The notes under the pieces are model-generated. The model saw nothing but the letters and a program-made list of their open reading frames with translations, ran no database searches and had not been told where the DNA came from. A stretch of 64,000 bases of DNA from Streptomyces sp. P3 (GTDB lineage: Bacteria; Actinomycetota; Actinomycetes; Streptomycetales; Streptomycetaceae): positions 6,572,001 through 6,636,000 of the forward strand of contig NZ_CP028369.1 of the NCBI RefSeq assembly GCF_003032475.1, in the 5' to 3' direction. Shown here in pieces: positions 7,881-16,914 of this stretch (positions within the stretch are counted from its first letter, which is position 1; every line of letters starts with the position of its first letter). The position numbers and the translations under genes are program-made.

Positions 7881-9410
7881 GTGTTTCTGACGATCTCCAC
7901 CACCGGCAACGAGCAGCACCCGGCTACTGACCTGGGGTTCTTGCTCCACAAGCATCCGGATCGTGCCTTCTCGGCCAACCTGTCCCACGGCACGGCCCAT
8001 GTCTTCTACTCGCAGGCCGACGCCGAGCGCTGCACCGCGGCGCTGCTGCTGGAGGTCGACGCCGTGGCGCTGGTCCGGCGCGGCAAGGGCAAGGGCCGCG
8101 GCGGCGCCCCCGACGCGGCCCTCGCCCAGTACGTCAACGACCGCCCCTACGCGGCCTCCTCGCTGCTCGCGGTCGCGCTCAGCGGGGTGTTCTCCAGCGC
8201 GATGCGCGGCGTCTGCGCAGCGAAGCCCGAACTGCCCGCACAGGCACGGCAGTTGCGCGTCGAGGTGCCGGCGCTGCCCGCCCGCGGCGGCCCCGGCCTG
8301 GTCCGCGCCCTGTTCGAGCCGCTCGGCTGGACGGTGAGCGCCGAACCGGTCGCCCTCGACACGGAGTTCCCGCAGTGGGGCGACTCCCGGTACGTGAGCC
8401 TGGTCCTGGAGTCGCAGACGCTGACCCTCGCCGAGGCACTGCGCCACCTGTATGTCCTGCTGCCCGTCCTCGACGACGCCAAGCACTACTGGGTGTCCTC
8501 CGACGAGGTCGACAAACTGCTGCGCGCCGGCGAGGGCTGGCTGCCCGACCACCCCGAGCAGAAGCTGATCACCAGCCGCTACCTGTCCCGCCGCTGGTCG
8601 CTGACCCGGCAGGCGATGGAGCGGCTGGAACTGGTCCGGCTCGCCGAGGCCGACGACAGTGAGATCGAGGAGATCGACAACGCGGTCGAGGCGGAGACCG
8701 AGACGGAGGACCGGCCCACCCCGCTGGCCGTGCAGCGCCGCGACGCGATCGTCGCCGTGCTGACCGAGGCGGGCGCCGCCCGGGTCCTCGACCTCGGCTG
8801 CGGCCAGGGCCAGCTGGTGCAGGCGTTGCTCAAGAATCCGCGGTTCACCGAGATCGTCGGCGTCGACGTGTCGATGCGCGCGCTCACCATCGCCTCCCGT
8901 CGGCTGAAACTCGACCGCATGGGAGAGCGGCAGGCCTCGCGTGTGCGGCTCCTGCAGGGCTCCCTCGCGTACACCGACACCCGCCTCAAGGGCTATGACG
9001 CCGCCGTCCTCAGCGAGGTGATCGAACACCTCGACCTGCCACGGCTGCCCGCCCTGGAGTACGCGGTGTTCGGCTCGGCCCGCCCGCGCACGGTCCTCGT
9101 GACCACCCCGAACGTCGAGTACAACGTGCGCTGGGAGAGCCTGCCGGCCGGTCACGTCCGGCACGGCGACCACCGCTTCGAGTGGACCCGCGAGGAGTTC
9201 CGCGGCTGGGCGTCCCAGGTCGCCGAGCGTCACGGATACGACGTCCGGTTCACCCCCGTCGGACCGGACGACCCGGAGGTCGGCCCGCCCACCCAGATGG
9301 CCGTCTTCGAGCTGACCACCGCATCCGCATCCGCGACCGCATCCGAGACCGAATCCGCCGGCGCCACCGCCGGAGCCGGCACCGAGAAGAAGGAGGCGAA
9401 GGCCGTATGA
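7881..9410 (+). CDS. hen1: Hen1: 3'-terminal RNA ribose 2'-O-methyltransferase
   Basis: A 509-residue bacterial Hen1. The N-terminal half (1 to about 250) is the bacterial-specific region that binds Pnkp. The C-terminal half is an AdoMet methyltransferase with VLDLGCGQGQLV (motif I) and the Hen1 metal site E379, E382 and H383 (SEVIEH) plus H431 (GDHRFEW). Bacterial Hen1 methylates the 2'-OH at the 3' end of cleaved RNA during repair by Pnkp, protecting the repaired site from renewed ribotoxin cleavage. The stop overlaps the ATG of pnkp (ATGA at 9407-9410). The GTG start lacks a Shine-Dalgarno sequence and is probably leaderless. Confidence 0.95.
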   Translation: MFLTISTTGNEQHPATDLGFLLHKHPDRAFSANLSHGTAHVFYSQADAERCTAALLLEVDAVALVRRGKGKGRGGAPDAALAQYVNDRPYAASSLLAVALSGVFSSAMRGVCAAKPELPAQARQLRVEVPALPARGGPGLVRALFEPLGWTVSAEPVALDTEFPQWGDSRYVSLVLESQTLTLAEALRHLYVLLPVLDDAKHYWVSSDEVDKLLRAGEGWLPDHPEQKLITSRYLSRRWSLTRQAMERLELVRLAEADDSEIEEIDNAVEAETETEDRPTPLAVQRRDAIVAVLTEAGAARVLDLGCGQGQLVQALLKNPRFTEIVGVDVSMRALTIASRRLKLDRMGERQASRVRLLQGSLAYTDTRLKGYDAAVLSEVIEHLDLPRLPALEYAVFGSARPRTVLVTTPNVEYNVRWESLPAGHVRHGDHRFEWTREEFRGWASQVAERHGYDVRFTPVGPDDPEVGPPTQMAVFELTTASASATASETESAGATAGAGTEKKEAKAV

Positions 9411-11977
9411 CCGTCGCCGAGGTTCCCCTGCAGCGAGGCCGTGTGCTGCCCGTCACCGACCTCTCCCTCGTCGTGCTCGTCGGCGCGTCCGGGGCCGGCA
9501 AGTCCACCTTCGCCCGCCGCCACTTCAAGCCCACCGAGATCATCTCCTCCGACTTCTGCCGAGGCCTCGTCTCCGACGACGAGAACGACCAGAGCGCCAC
9601 CCGGGACGCCTTCGACGTCCTGCACTACATCGCCGGCAAACGGCTCGCTGCCGGCCGCCGCACGGTCGTCGACGCGACCAGCGTGCAGCCCGAGTCCCGA
9701 CGCCAACTCGTCGAGCTGGCACGCCGGCACGACGTGCTGCCCATCGCCGTCGTGCTGGACGTGCCGGAAGAGGTGTGCGCCGAACGCAACGCCGTCCGCA
9801 CCGACCGCGCCGACATGCCGCGCCGCGTCATCCAGCGCCACATCCGTGAACTGCGGCGCTCCCTGCGCGGGCTGGAGCGCGAAGGCTTCCGCAAGGTGCA
9901 CATCCTGCGGGGCGTCGAGGACGTCGAGAACGCCACCATCGTCACCGAGAAACGCTTCAACGACCTGACCCACCTCACCGGTCCCTTCGACATCATCGGC
10001 GACATCCACGGCTGCGCTTTTGAACTCGAGTCGCTGCTCGGCAAGTTGGGGTACGCCGACGGCGTCCACCCGGAGGGCCGGCAGGCCGTGTTCGTCGGCG
10101 ACCTCGTCGACCGGGGCCCGGACAGCCCGGCCGTGCTGCGCCGCGTGATGTCCATGGTCAAGTCGGGCAACGCCCTGTGCGTCCCCGGCAACCACGAGAA
10201 CAAGTACGGCCGCTTCCTCAAGGGCCGCAACGTCCAGCACACCCACGGACTCGCCGAGACCATCGAGCAGATGGAGGGCGAGAGCGACGAGTTCCGCGCC
10301 GAGGTGCGGGAGTTCATCGACAAACTGGTCAGCCACTACGTCCTCGACGGCGGCCGGCTGGTGGTCTGCCACGCGGGTCTGCCCGAGAAATACCACGGCC
10401 GCACCTCCGGTCGTGTCCGCTCGCACGCGCTCTACGGGGAAACCACCGGCGAGACCGACGAGTTCGGCCTGCCGGTGCGCTACCCGTGGGCGGAGGACTA
10501 CCGGGGCCGTGCGGCCGTGGTGTACGGCCACACGCCCGTGCCCGAGGCCACCTGGCTGAACAACACCATCTGCCTGGACACCGGCGCCGTCTTCGGCGGC
10601 AAGCTGACCGCGCTGCGCTGGCCGGAGCGCGAACTCGTCGACGTCCCGGCGGAGCAGGTCTGGTACGAGCCGGTGAAACCGCTGAGGTCCGAGGCTCCGG
10701 GCGGCAACGACGGCCGCCCGCTGGACCTGGCGGACGTCCACGGCCGACGCATCGTCGAAACCCGTTACGACGGCCAGCGCCGCATCTCGATCCGGGAGGA
10801 GAACGCCGCCGCGGCCCTCGAGGTCATGAGCCGGTTCGCCGTCGACCCACGCCTGCTGCCGTACCTCCCGCCGACCATGGCCCCGACCGCCACCAGCTCG
10901 GTGGACGGCTACCTGGAGCACCCGGCGGAGGCGTTCGCGCAGTACGCACGCGACGGCGTCGCGCGGGTCGTGTGCGAGGAGAAGCACATGGGCTCGCGCG
11001 CGGTGGCCCTGGTCTGCCGGGACGCGGAAACGGCCCGCAAGCGTTTCGGAACCGTCGGCGGCGACCAAGGCCCGACCGGGTCCCTCTACACCCGCACCGG
11101 CCGCCCGTTCTTCGACGACGCGAAGGTCACCGAAAAGATCCTCGGCCGGATACGCGCGGCGGCGGACGAGGCCGGCCTCTGGGCGGAGCTGGACACCGAC
11201 TGGCTGCTGCTGGACGCGGAGCTGATGCCGTGGTCGCTGAAGGCGTCGGGCCTGCTGCGCTCGCAGTACGCCGCCGTGGGCGCCGCGTCCGGCGCCGTCT
11301 TCCCGGCGGCGCTCACCGCCCTGGACGGTGCTGCGGCCCGGGGCGTCGACGTCACGGACCTTCTCGCCCGCCAGCGTGAACGCGCCTCGGACGCGGCTGC
11401 GTTCACCGAGGCCTACCGCCGCTACTGCTGGACGACGGACGGTCTGGACGGCGTGCGCCTCGCCCCGTTCCAGATCCTCGCCGTGCAGGGCCGCAGCCTC
11501 GCCGCCCTGCCGCACGACGAACAGCTGTCGCTCCTCGACCGGCTGGTGGAGCACGACACCACCGGCCTGCTCCGGACCACCCGCCGCCTGTACGTCGACA
11601 CGGCCGACCCCGAATCGGTCCGGGCCGGCGTCGACTGGTGGCTGGAGATGACAGGACGCGGCGGTGAGGGCATGGTCGTCAAGCCGCTGGGCGCGCTGTG
11701 CCGGGACGAGGAGGGCCGCCTGGTCCAGCCCGGCATCAAGTGCCGGGGCCGCGAGTACCTCCGGATCATCTACGGCCCGGAGTACACCCGCCCGGACAAC
11801 CTCGCCCGGCTGCGCGGCCGCTTCCTCAACCACAAGCGGTCGCTGGCGATCCGTGAGTACGCCCTCGGCCTGGAGTCCCTGTCCCGGCTGGCGGAGGGCG
11901 AGCCGCTGTGGCGCGTCCACGAGGCGGTCTTCGGAGTCCTGGCCCTGGAATCGGAACCGGTGGACCCCCGGCTGTGA
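9407..11977 (+). CDS. pnkp: Pnkp: polynucleotide kinase-phosphatase-ligase
   Basis: An 856-residue three-module RNA end-healing and sealing enzyme. The kinase module has the P-loop GASGAGKST at residues 26-34. The central metallophosphoesterase has GDIHGC at 198-203, then GDLVDRGPDS and GNHENK. The C-terminal adenylyltransferase (ligase) has EEKHMGSR, with K526 the likely adenylylated lysine. Together with Hen1 it repairs transfer RNAs cut by ribotoxins: 5'-OH phosphorylation, 2',3'-cyclic phosphate removal, 2'-O-methylation and ligation. The ATG follows AGGAGG at 9391-9396 and overlaps the hen1 stop, as usual for this pair. The length fits the family. Confidence 0.95.
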   Translation: MTVAEVPLQRGRVLPVTDLSLVVLVGASGAGKSTFARRHFKPTEIISSDFCRGLVSDDENDQSATRDAFDVLHYIAGKRLAAGRRTVVDATSVQPESRRQLVELARRHDVLPIAVVLDVPEEVCAERNAVRTDRADMPRRVIQRHIRELRRSLRGLEREGFRKVHILRGVEDVENATIVTEKRFNDLTHLTGPFDIIGDIHGCAFELESLLGKLGYADGVHPEGRQAVFVGDLVDRGPDSPAVLRRVMSMVKSGNALCVPGNHENKYGRFLKGRNVQHTHGLAETIEQMEGESDEFRAEVREFIDKLVSHYVLDGGRLVVCHAGLPEKYHGRTSGRVRSHALYGETTGETDEFGLPVRYPWAEDYRGRAAVVYGHTPVPEATWLNNTICLDTGAVFGGKLTALRWPERELVDVPAEQVWYEPVKPLRSEAPGGNDGRPLDLADVHGRRIVETRYDGQRRISIREENAAAALEVMSRFAVDPRLLPYLPPTMAPTATSSVDGYLEHPAEAFAQYARDGVARVVCEEKHMGSRAVALVCRDAETARKRFGTVGGDQGPTGSLYTRTGRPFFDDAKVTEKILGRIRAAADEAGLWAELDTDWLLLDAELMPWSLKASGLLRSQYAAVGAASGAVFPAALTALDGAAARGVDVTDLLARQRERASDAAAFTEAYRRYCWTTDGLDGVRLAPFQILAVQGRSLAALPHDEQLSLLDRLVEHDTTGLLRTTRRLYVDTADPESVRAGVDWWLEMTGRGGEGMVVKPLGALCRDEEGRLVQPGIKCRGREYLRIIYGPEYTRPDNLARLRGRFLNHKRSLAIREYALGLESLSRLAEGEPLWRVHEAVFGVLALESEPVDPRL

Positions 11978-12005
11978 AGCCGTAGCCGACGACGCTCGGC
12001 CCCTG

Positions 12006-12059
12006 CCCCGTCCGGCGGGGGTCCGACCCGTCCCACGGCGGGGGTCCGACCCGTCCCAC
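12006..12059. repeat. Tandem 23-bp repeat and weak hairpins downstream of pnkp
   Basis: Two exact copies of a 23-bp unit, 12014-12036 and 12037-12059, beginning GGCGGGGGTCCGACCCG. A short hairpin CCCCG-TCCGG-CGGGG lies at 12006-12020. They sit between the convergent ends of pnkp and the NAD-kinase-like gene and may act as a bidirectional terminator. Confidence 0.6.
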
Positions 12060-12087
12060 ACCGGCGCCGGTGGAACATCGGCGCCGT

Positions 12088-13002
12088 TCACCCCGCCAGC
12101 CGCAGCCGCTCCCCGCACACCCCCACCCGGACCCGTTGCCCCCACGTCAGTTCCAGAGCGTCGCTCTCGATGCCGTCGCCGAAGGCGATGAGGCGCTCCG
12201 ACTCGACCGTCAGCGTCAGCCGGCCGCCGGCCGCGAGCTCCCCCGCGACCAGGGACGTTCCGGTCGCCGGGGACGGCCAGGCCTCCCGGACGAACCACAC
12301 CAGCCGGTCCTCCGTCGGCCCCGGCAGCCGCAGGCGGCCCTCGCTTCCGGCCCCGCCCCGCTCCTGCCACACCGACCGGAGCCAGCCGGTCGCCCCCGTG
12401 CCGGTGCCCACCAGTACTCCGGAGGAGGCCTGGGCCTCGACGGCACCCCCGTCGTCGTCGAGGCCCAGGCGGTAGCGGGCGGTCTGATGACCGGCCGCAC
12501 CCAGATAGATCTCGTTGAGGGCCAGCAGTCGCTGGGTGTCGTCCGCGACCGCCTCCACCATGGTCAGCTCGTCCGCACCGACGCCGGCCGCGAGGACGGA
12601 GGGCAGGAGCGTCGCGGCGTCCTGCGGCCGGTGACGGACCAGGACGCCCGGGTTGCGCCCGGGGTCGGTGTCGATGCCCACCACCGGCTGCCCGGTGAGG
12701 TACTTGGCGACGTTCGCCACCAGACCGTCCTGCCCGACCACCACCACCACGTCCTCGGGCGCGAAGAGGAACCGGTCCAAGTCGGCTCTCTCCACCTGGG
12801 TCTGACGCCAGGTCAGCGGAATCGCGGCGGTCACCTCCGCCAGCGCCCGCCGGGTGCGTCGATGGCGTTCGGCGACCTCCTCGATGTCCCGGCCCCGCGA
12901 GGAGAGGAAGAAGGCGGCCTGGCCGTGCGTGCCGTGCCGGGCCGTCAACTCCTCGTACTCCGTGGTGCGATGGACCAGCACGGCCCGCGGGGCGAGGCTC
13001 AC
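12088..13002 (-). CDS. NAD(+)-kinase-like protein
   Basis: A 304-residue protein with the NAD-kinase/diacylglycerol-kinase layout: VVVVVGQDGLVANVAKYL in place of the GGDGT loop, PVVGIDTDPGR, then NEIYLG and SSGVLVGTGTGATGW, equivalent to the conserved TPTGSTAY block. The first glycine-rich motif reads GQDG instead of GGDG, so activity or substrate may differ from true NAD kinase. It starts with the GTG that overlaps the stop of the SPFH gene (12999-13002). The two therefore form one operon, and the kinase-like protein may act with the membrane-scaffold protein. Confidence 0.75.
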   Translation of the reverse strand: MSLAPRAVLVHRTTEYEELTARHGTHGQAAFFLSSRGRDIEEVAERHRRTRRALAEVTAAIPLTWRQTQVERADLDRFLFAPEDVVVVVGQDGLVANVAKYLTGQPVVGIDTDPGRNPGVLVRHRPQDAATLLPSVLAAGVGADELTMVEAVADDTQRLLALNEIYLGAAGHQTARYRLGLDDDGGAVEAQASSGVLVGTGTGATGWLRSVWQERGGAGSEGRLRLPGPTEDRLVWFVREAWPSPATGTSLVAGELAAGGRLTLTVESERLIAFGDGIESDALELTWGQRVRVGVCGERLRLAG

Positions 13003-14162
13003 TCCCGGGCTCCCAGTTTGGCGAGCAGCCCCGTCAGCACGTCCGGCGAGATCGTCACGCTGTCGATGTGCGGCAGGTTCTCCGCGAGCCGCGTCCCGGT
13101 GAGGGCGTGCAGCGTCGCCACGTCGACGTCCCCGTGCACCCGCAGCCAGGCGGCCTGCGCCTGGGCCCGCGCCTCGCCGACCTCGCGCGCCGCCTCCGCC
13201 TCGGCTCGGGCGAGCTGGACCGAGCGCGCCGCCTCCGCCTCGGAGAGCCGGACCAGTCGTACCGCCTCCGCCTGCGCCAGCCGCTCGGTGCGCAGCGCCT
13301 CGGCGTCCGCCAGCTGTATCTGCTTCGCTGCCTCCGCCTCAGCGAGCTTCACCGACCGGGCGGCCTCCGCCTCCGCGAGCCGCACGGTCCGCGTCGCCTC
13401 GGCCTCGGCCCGCACCTTGTCCGCGGCGGCGCTCTCCTCCGCCTCGCGGCGGGTGTTCGTGCCGCGCTGCTCGACCAGCTGCTCCTCGCGTCGGGCCAGC
13501 TCGATCTTGCTGGCCAGCTCGTTCTCGGCGATCGCCCGCTCGCGTTCGACGGCCACCGCCCGCCGCTCGTACGTCGCCCGGTCGGCCTCCTGCTGGATCA
13601 GCTCGCGTGCCGGCGTCCGCAGTGCCCGCTCCACCTCGGGCTCCGGGCGGAGCGCCACCACCCGGACGGCCACGATCTCGATGCCGGTGGCCGGCAGCCG
13701 GGGCTCCGCCGCCAGACCCGCCGCGACCCGCTCCCGCACGGCCGTCACACCGTCCACCAGCGCCGACGACAAGGAGGTGCGGGCGAGGACGTCCAGCGCG
13801 TGCTGCTGCGCCGTCTCCGTCAGCAGAGTGCCGAGCTGTTCGAGCGGCGCGCCGCGCCACGCTCCGGTGTCCGGGTCGACGGAGAAGTCCAGACGGGCGG
13901 CCGCCACCGCCGGGTCGCTGATCCGGTACGTCACCGTCGCCTGAACCGCCACGTCCTGGAAGTCGACGGTGCGGGCGTGGAACGTCATCGCCAACTCACG
14001 GTCGTCGACCGGCACTTCGGAGAGCGCGGCGCTCAGCGCGCGGAACCAGAAGCTGAGCCCCGGCCCGTCGTGCGCCAGCTTGCCGGAACGGTGGTGGCGG
14101 ATGTGCGCGGTCGGCGCGCCGCGCAGATGGCGCCAGCCCAGGCGCCGGGTGATGTCGGCCAT
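12999..14162 (-). CDS. SPFH (band 7/flotillin-like) protein
   Basis: A 387-residue protein. The SPFH domain spans about residues 25-185 (ELAMTFHARTVDFQDVAVQATVTYRI...). From about 190 to 340 a long charged helix carries an 11-residue-like repeat of the form RxVRLAEAEAARS, predicted as a coiled coil, followed by a short C-terminal domain. SPFH proteins oligomerise into membrane-associated scaffolds. No clear N-terminal membrane segment is present, so attachment may be peripheral. The ATG at 14162 is preceded on this strand by a GAGGGGGG ribosome-binding stretch. It is co-transcribed with the NAD-kinase-like gene. Confidence 0.85.
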   Translation of the reverse strand: MADITRRLGWRHLRGAPTAHIRHHRSGKLAHDGPGLSFWFRALSAALSEVPVDDRELAMTFHARTVDFQDVAVQATVTYRISDPAVAAARLDFSVDPDTGAWRGAPLEQLGTLLTETAQQHALDVLARTSLSSALVDGVTAVRERVAAGLAAEPRLPATGIEIVAVRVVALRPEPEVERALRTPARELIQQEADRATYERRAVAVERERAIAENELASKIELARREEQLVEQRGTNTRREAEESAAADKVRAEAEATRTVRLAEAEAARSVKLAEAEAAKQIQLADAEALRTERLAQAEAVRLVRLSEAEAARSVQLARAEAEAAREVGEARAQAQAAWLRVHGDVDVATLHALTGTRLAENLPHIDSVTISPDVLTGLLAKLGARE

Positions 14163-14187
14163 GAGTGACCCCCCTCGGTCTCGATTC

Positions 14188-14246
14188 TCGTCAAAGCGAC
14201 GATAAGAAAACGATAGCCCGACCTCCCCTTGTCGTCAAGAGGACGA
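14188..14246 (-). promoter_or_regulatory. SPFH-operon promoter flanked by twin TCGTC-N5-GACGA operators
   Basis: Seen: TCGTCAAAGCGACGA at 14188-14202 and TCGTCAAGAGGACGA at 14232-14246, 44 bp apart. On the minus strand TTGACG (14238-14233), a 17-nt spacer and TATCGT (14215-14210) form a good promoter. One site overlaps the -35 and the other begins about at the transcription start. The regulator is unknown; arcA lies on the other side and could also be affected. Confidence 0.65.
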
Positions 14247-14347
14247 AAACCGGAGCGGAGCAGGTCCGTGCGGGAGGAGCAGAACAGGTCCGTGCGGAAA
14301 CGGTCCAGGAGCGGGTGAAGGCGGTCCCCGGTGGTCAGGATGGAGAC

Positions 14348-15571
14348 ATGGGACTCCATGTCGACTCCGAGGCCGGGCGCCTGCGCCGCGTCATCCTGCA
14401 CCGGCCGGATCTCGAGCTCAAAAGGCTCACACCCAGCAACAAGGACGCGCTCCTCTTCGACGACGTGCTCTGGGTGCGCCGGGCGCGCGCCGAGCACGAC
14501 GGGTTCGCCGACGTGCTGCGCGACCGCGGCGTCGCCGTCCATCTCTTCGGCGACCTGCTCACCGAGGCCCTGGCGATCCCGGCGGCCCGAGCGCTCGTCC
14601 TGGACCGCGTCTTCGACGAGAAGGAGTACGGGGTGCTCGCCACCGACCACCTCCGCGCCGCCTTCGAGGACCTGCCCGCCCCGCAGCTGGTGGAGGCCCT
14701 TGTCGGCGGCATGACCAAGCGGGAGTTCCTGGAAGCGCATCCGGAACCGACCTCCGTGCGCTTCCACGTCATGGAGCTCGACGACTTCCTCCTCGACCCG
14801 CTCCCCAACCACCTCTTCACCCGCGACACCTCGGCCTGGATCTACGACGGCGTCGCCATCAACGCCATGCGCTGGCCGGCCCGGCAGCGCGAGACCGTCC
14901 ACTTCGAGGCCATCTACCGGCACCACCCCCTCTTCCGCGGCGAGACGTTCCGCGTCTGGTCCGAGGGGCAGGCCGACTACCCGTCCACCATCGAGGGCGG
15001 GGACGTCCTCGTCATCGGAAACGGCGCCGTGCTGATCGGCATGAGTGAGCGCACCACCCCGCAGGCCGTCGAGATGCTCGCCCACAAGCTGTTCGCCGCC
15101 GGCTCGGCGGAGACGATCGTGGCACTCGACATGCCCAAGCGGCGAGCCTTCATGCACCTCGACACCGTGATGACGATGGTCGACGGCGACACCTTCACCC
15201 AGTACGCGGGCCTCGGCATGCTCCGCTCGTACACCATCGAACCGGGCGTCGGCGAGAAGGAGCTGAAGGTCACCGACCATCCGCCGGAGCACATGCACCG
15301 CGCCGTCGCCGCGGCCCTCGGCCTCAGCGAGATCCGTGTGCTCACCGCCACCCAGGACGTCCATGCGGCCGAACGCGAGCAGTGGGACGACGGCTGCAAC
15401 GTGCTCGCCGTGGAACCGGGCGTCGTCATCGCCTACGAGCGCAATGTCACCACCAACACCCACCTGCGCAAACAGGGCATCGAAGTGATAGAGATCCCCG
15501 GCAGCGAGCTGGGCCGGGGGAGAGGGGGCCCGCGCTGCATGAGCTGCCCGGTCGAACGCAGCCCTGTATAG
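14348..15571 (+). CDS. arcA: Arginine deiminase
   Basis: A 407-residue arginine deiminase: L-arginine to L-citrulline and ammonia. Family motifs are visible in order: [15 protein letters not shown] near the start, [40 protein letters not shown] with the active-site histidine, and GGPRCMSCP at the end with the nucleophile C397. The ATG at 14348 ([10 protein letters not shown]) follows GGATGGAGAC. It is followed 59 bp later by argF, giving the first two steps of the deiminase pathway; a carbamate kinase and an arginine/ornithine antiporter are not in the window. Confidence 0.96.
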   Translation: MGLHVDSEAGRLRRVILHRPDLELKRLTPSNKDALLFDDVLWVRRARAEHDGFADVLRDRGVAVHLFGDLLTEALAIPAARALVLDRVFDEKEYGVLATDHLRAAFEDLPAPQLVEALVGGMTKREFLEAHPEPTSVRFHVMELDDFLLDPLPNHLFTRDTSAWIYDGVAINAMRWPARQRETVHFEAIYRHHPLFRGETFRVWSEGQADYPSTIEGGDVLVIGNGAVLIGMSERTTPQAVEMLAHKLFAAGSAETIVALDMPKRRAFMHLDTVMTMVDGDTFTQYAGLGMLRSYTIEPGVGEKELKVTDHPPEHMHRAVAAALGLSEIRVLTATQDVHAAEREQWDDGCNVLAVEPGVVIAYERNVTTNTHLRKQGIEVIEIPGSELGRGRGGPRCMSCPVERSPV

Positions 15572-15592
15572 AAATGCTAATCTTCGTATAGA
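15566..15592 (+). promoter_or_regulatory. A/T-rich arcA-argF junction with a 20-bp-spaced GTATAGA repeat
   Basis: GTATAGA occurs at 15566-15572 (including the arcA stop TAG) and again at 15586-15592. The stretch is strikingly A/T-rich for this genome and could be a promoter -10 or regulator site for argF. No match to a known ARG box is claimed. Confidence 0.3.
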
Positions 15593-15630
15593 GTTCCAGT
15601 GTCTTGTTCTCGTACCTCTGGAGCGCCCCC

Positions 15631-16656
15631 ATGGCGACTGTCCCGACCGCCCTCGCCGGCCGCCACTTCCTCAAGGAGCTGGACTTCACGGGGGAGGAGT
15701 TCCGCGGCCTGATCGAGCTGGCCGCCGAGCTGAAGGCCGCCAAGAAGGCCGGGGCCGAGGTGCAGCACCTCCGCGGCAGGAACATCGCCCTCATCTTCGA
15801 GAAGACCTCGACGCGCACCCGCTGCGCGTTCGAGGTCGCCGCCGCCGACCAGGGCGCCTCGACCACCTACCTGGACCCGGCCGGCTCCCAGATCGGTCAC
15901 AAGGAGTCCGTGAAGGACACCGCGCGCGTGCTGGGCCGGATGTACGACGGCATCGAGTACCGCGGCGACAGTCAGCGCAAGGTCGAGGAACTCGCCGCCC
16001 ACGCGGGCGTGCCGGTCTTCAACGGCCTCACCGACGACTGGCATCCCACCCAGATGCTCGCCGACGTGCTGACGATGACCGAGCACTGCGCCAAGGGCCT
16101 GGACGGCGGGATCGTCTTCGCCTACCTCGGCGACGCACGCTTCAACATGGGCAACTCCTACCTGATCACCGGGGCCCTGCTCGGCATGGACGTCCGTATC
16201 GTCGCGCCGAAGGAGTACTGGCCCGCCGACGAGGTCGTCGCGAAGGCCCGCGAACTCGCCGCGGACAGCGGGGCCGCGGTCCTGCTCACCGAGGACATCG
16301 CCGAGGGCGTGCGGGGCGCCGACTTCGTCGCCACCGACGTCTGGGTCTCCATGGGTGAGCCCAAGGAGGTCTGGGACGAGCGGATCGCCGCCCTCGGCCC
16401 CTACGCCGTCACCATGGACGTCCTGCGCGCCACCGGCAACCCGGACGTCCGCTTCCTGCACTGCCTGCCGGCCTTCCACGACCTGGGCACCGCGGTCGGC
16501 CAGGGGATATTCGAGAGCCACGGCCTCGAAAGCCTCGAGGTGACCGACGAGGTCTTCGAGTCGTCCCACTCCGTCGTCTTCGACGAGGCGGAGAACCGTC
16601 TGCACACCATCAAGGCCGTCTTGGTCGCCACCCTCGCCGGAAACCCGCGGGGCTGA
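15631..16656 (+). CDS. argF: Ornithine carbamoyltransferase
   Basis: A 341-residue ornithine carbamoyltransferase, which interconverts ornithine plus carbamoyl phosphate and citrulline. The carbamoyl-phosphate loop STRTR is at residues 60-64. HPTQ appears in [11 protein letters not shown], the ornithine-binding SMG block in [11 protein letters not shown], and HCLPAFHD at 277-284. The ATG at 15631 follows GGAG at 15620-15623. Placement behind arcA suggests use in the catabolic direction (citrulline phosphorolysis), although the enzyme family also serves arginine synthesis. A strong terminator starts at its stop codon. Confidence 0.96.
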   Translation: MATVPTALAGRHFLKELDFTGEEFRGLIELAAELKAAKKAGAEVQHLRGRNIALIFEKTSTRTRCAFEVAAADQGASTTYLDPAGSQIGHKESVKDTARVLGRMYDGIEYRGDSQRKVEELAAHAGVPVFNGLTDDWHPTQMLADVLTMTEHCAKGLDGGIVFAYLGDARFNMGNSYLITGALLGMDVRIVAPKEYWPADEVVAKARELAADSGAAVLLTEDIAEGVRGADFVATDVWVSMGEPKEVWDERIAALGPYAVTMDVLRATGNPDVRFLHCLPAFHDLGTAVGQGIFESHGLESLEVTDEVFESSHSVVFDEAENRLHTIKAVLVATLAGNPRG

Positions 16657-16679
16657 CCGGGCCCCGGGCCGGCCCGGTC
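16655..16679 (+). terminator. Hairpin terminator of argF
   Basis: A perfect 9-bp stem, GACCGGGCC (16655-16663) and GGCCCGGTC (16671-16679), with a 7-nt loop, beginning within the argF stop codon. No U-tract follows, as is usual in Streptomyces. Confidence 0.75.
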
Positions 16680-16720
16680 GGCGTCGTTCAGGTCGCGGGC
16701 GGCGTCTGCGGGGGCTGCGG

Positions 16721-16829
16721 GTCTGCGGGTGCTTCGCCGGTCCGGTCGCGGGCCGCGGTCACGGGTGCCTAGTCGGTCCGTGCGCGGGCCGCGCCTGCGG
16801 GTACCTCGCCGGTCCGCTCGCCGGTTCGC
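16721..16829. repeat. Degenerate 36-37-bp tandem repeat, three units
   Basis: Units at about 16721-16757, 16758-16793 and 16794-16829 share the pattern GGGTGCCTCGCCGGTCCG followed by GCGCGGGCCGCG. They lie between the convergent argF and ATPase genes; no coding frame is supported. Confidence 0.5.
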
Positions 16830-16914
16830 TCGTCGGTCAGGCCTGATCAGGGATCACTGGGGTGGGGGCGGGCGGGCGTGTGGGTGGGCTCGGGGCGGGC
16901 CCGGGGCGCGATGC

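Noticed and set aside
9230..12370. A minus-strand open frame of about 1046 codons opposite hen1 and pnkp
   Set aside because: It is an antisense shadow of well-recognised plus-strand genes, produced by G+C-rich third positions; it has no family features and low-complexity composition.
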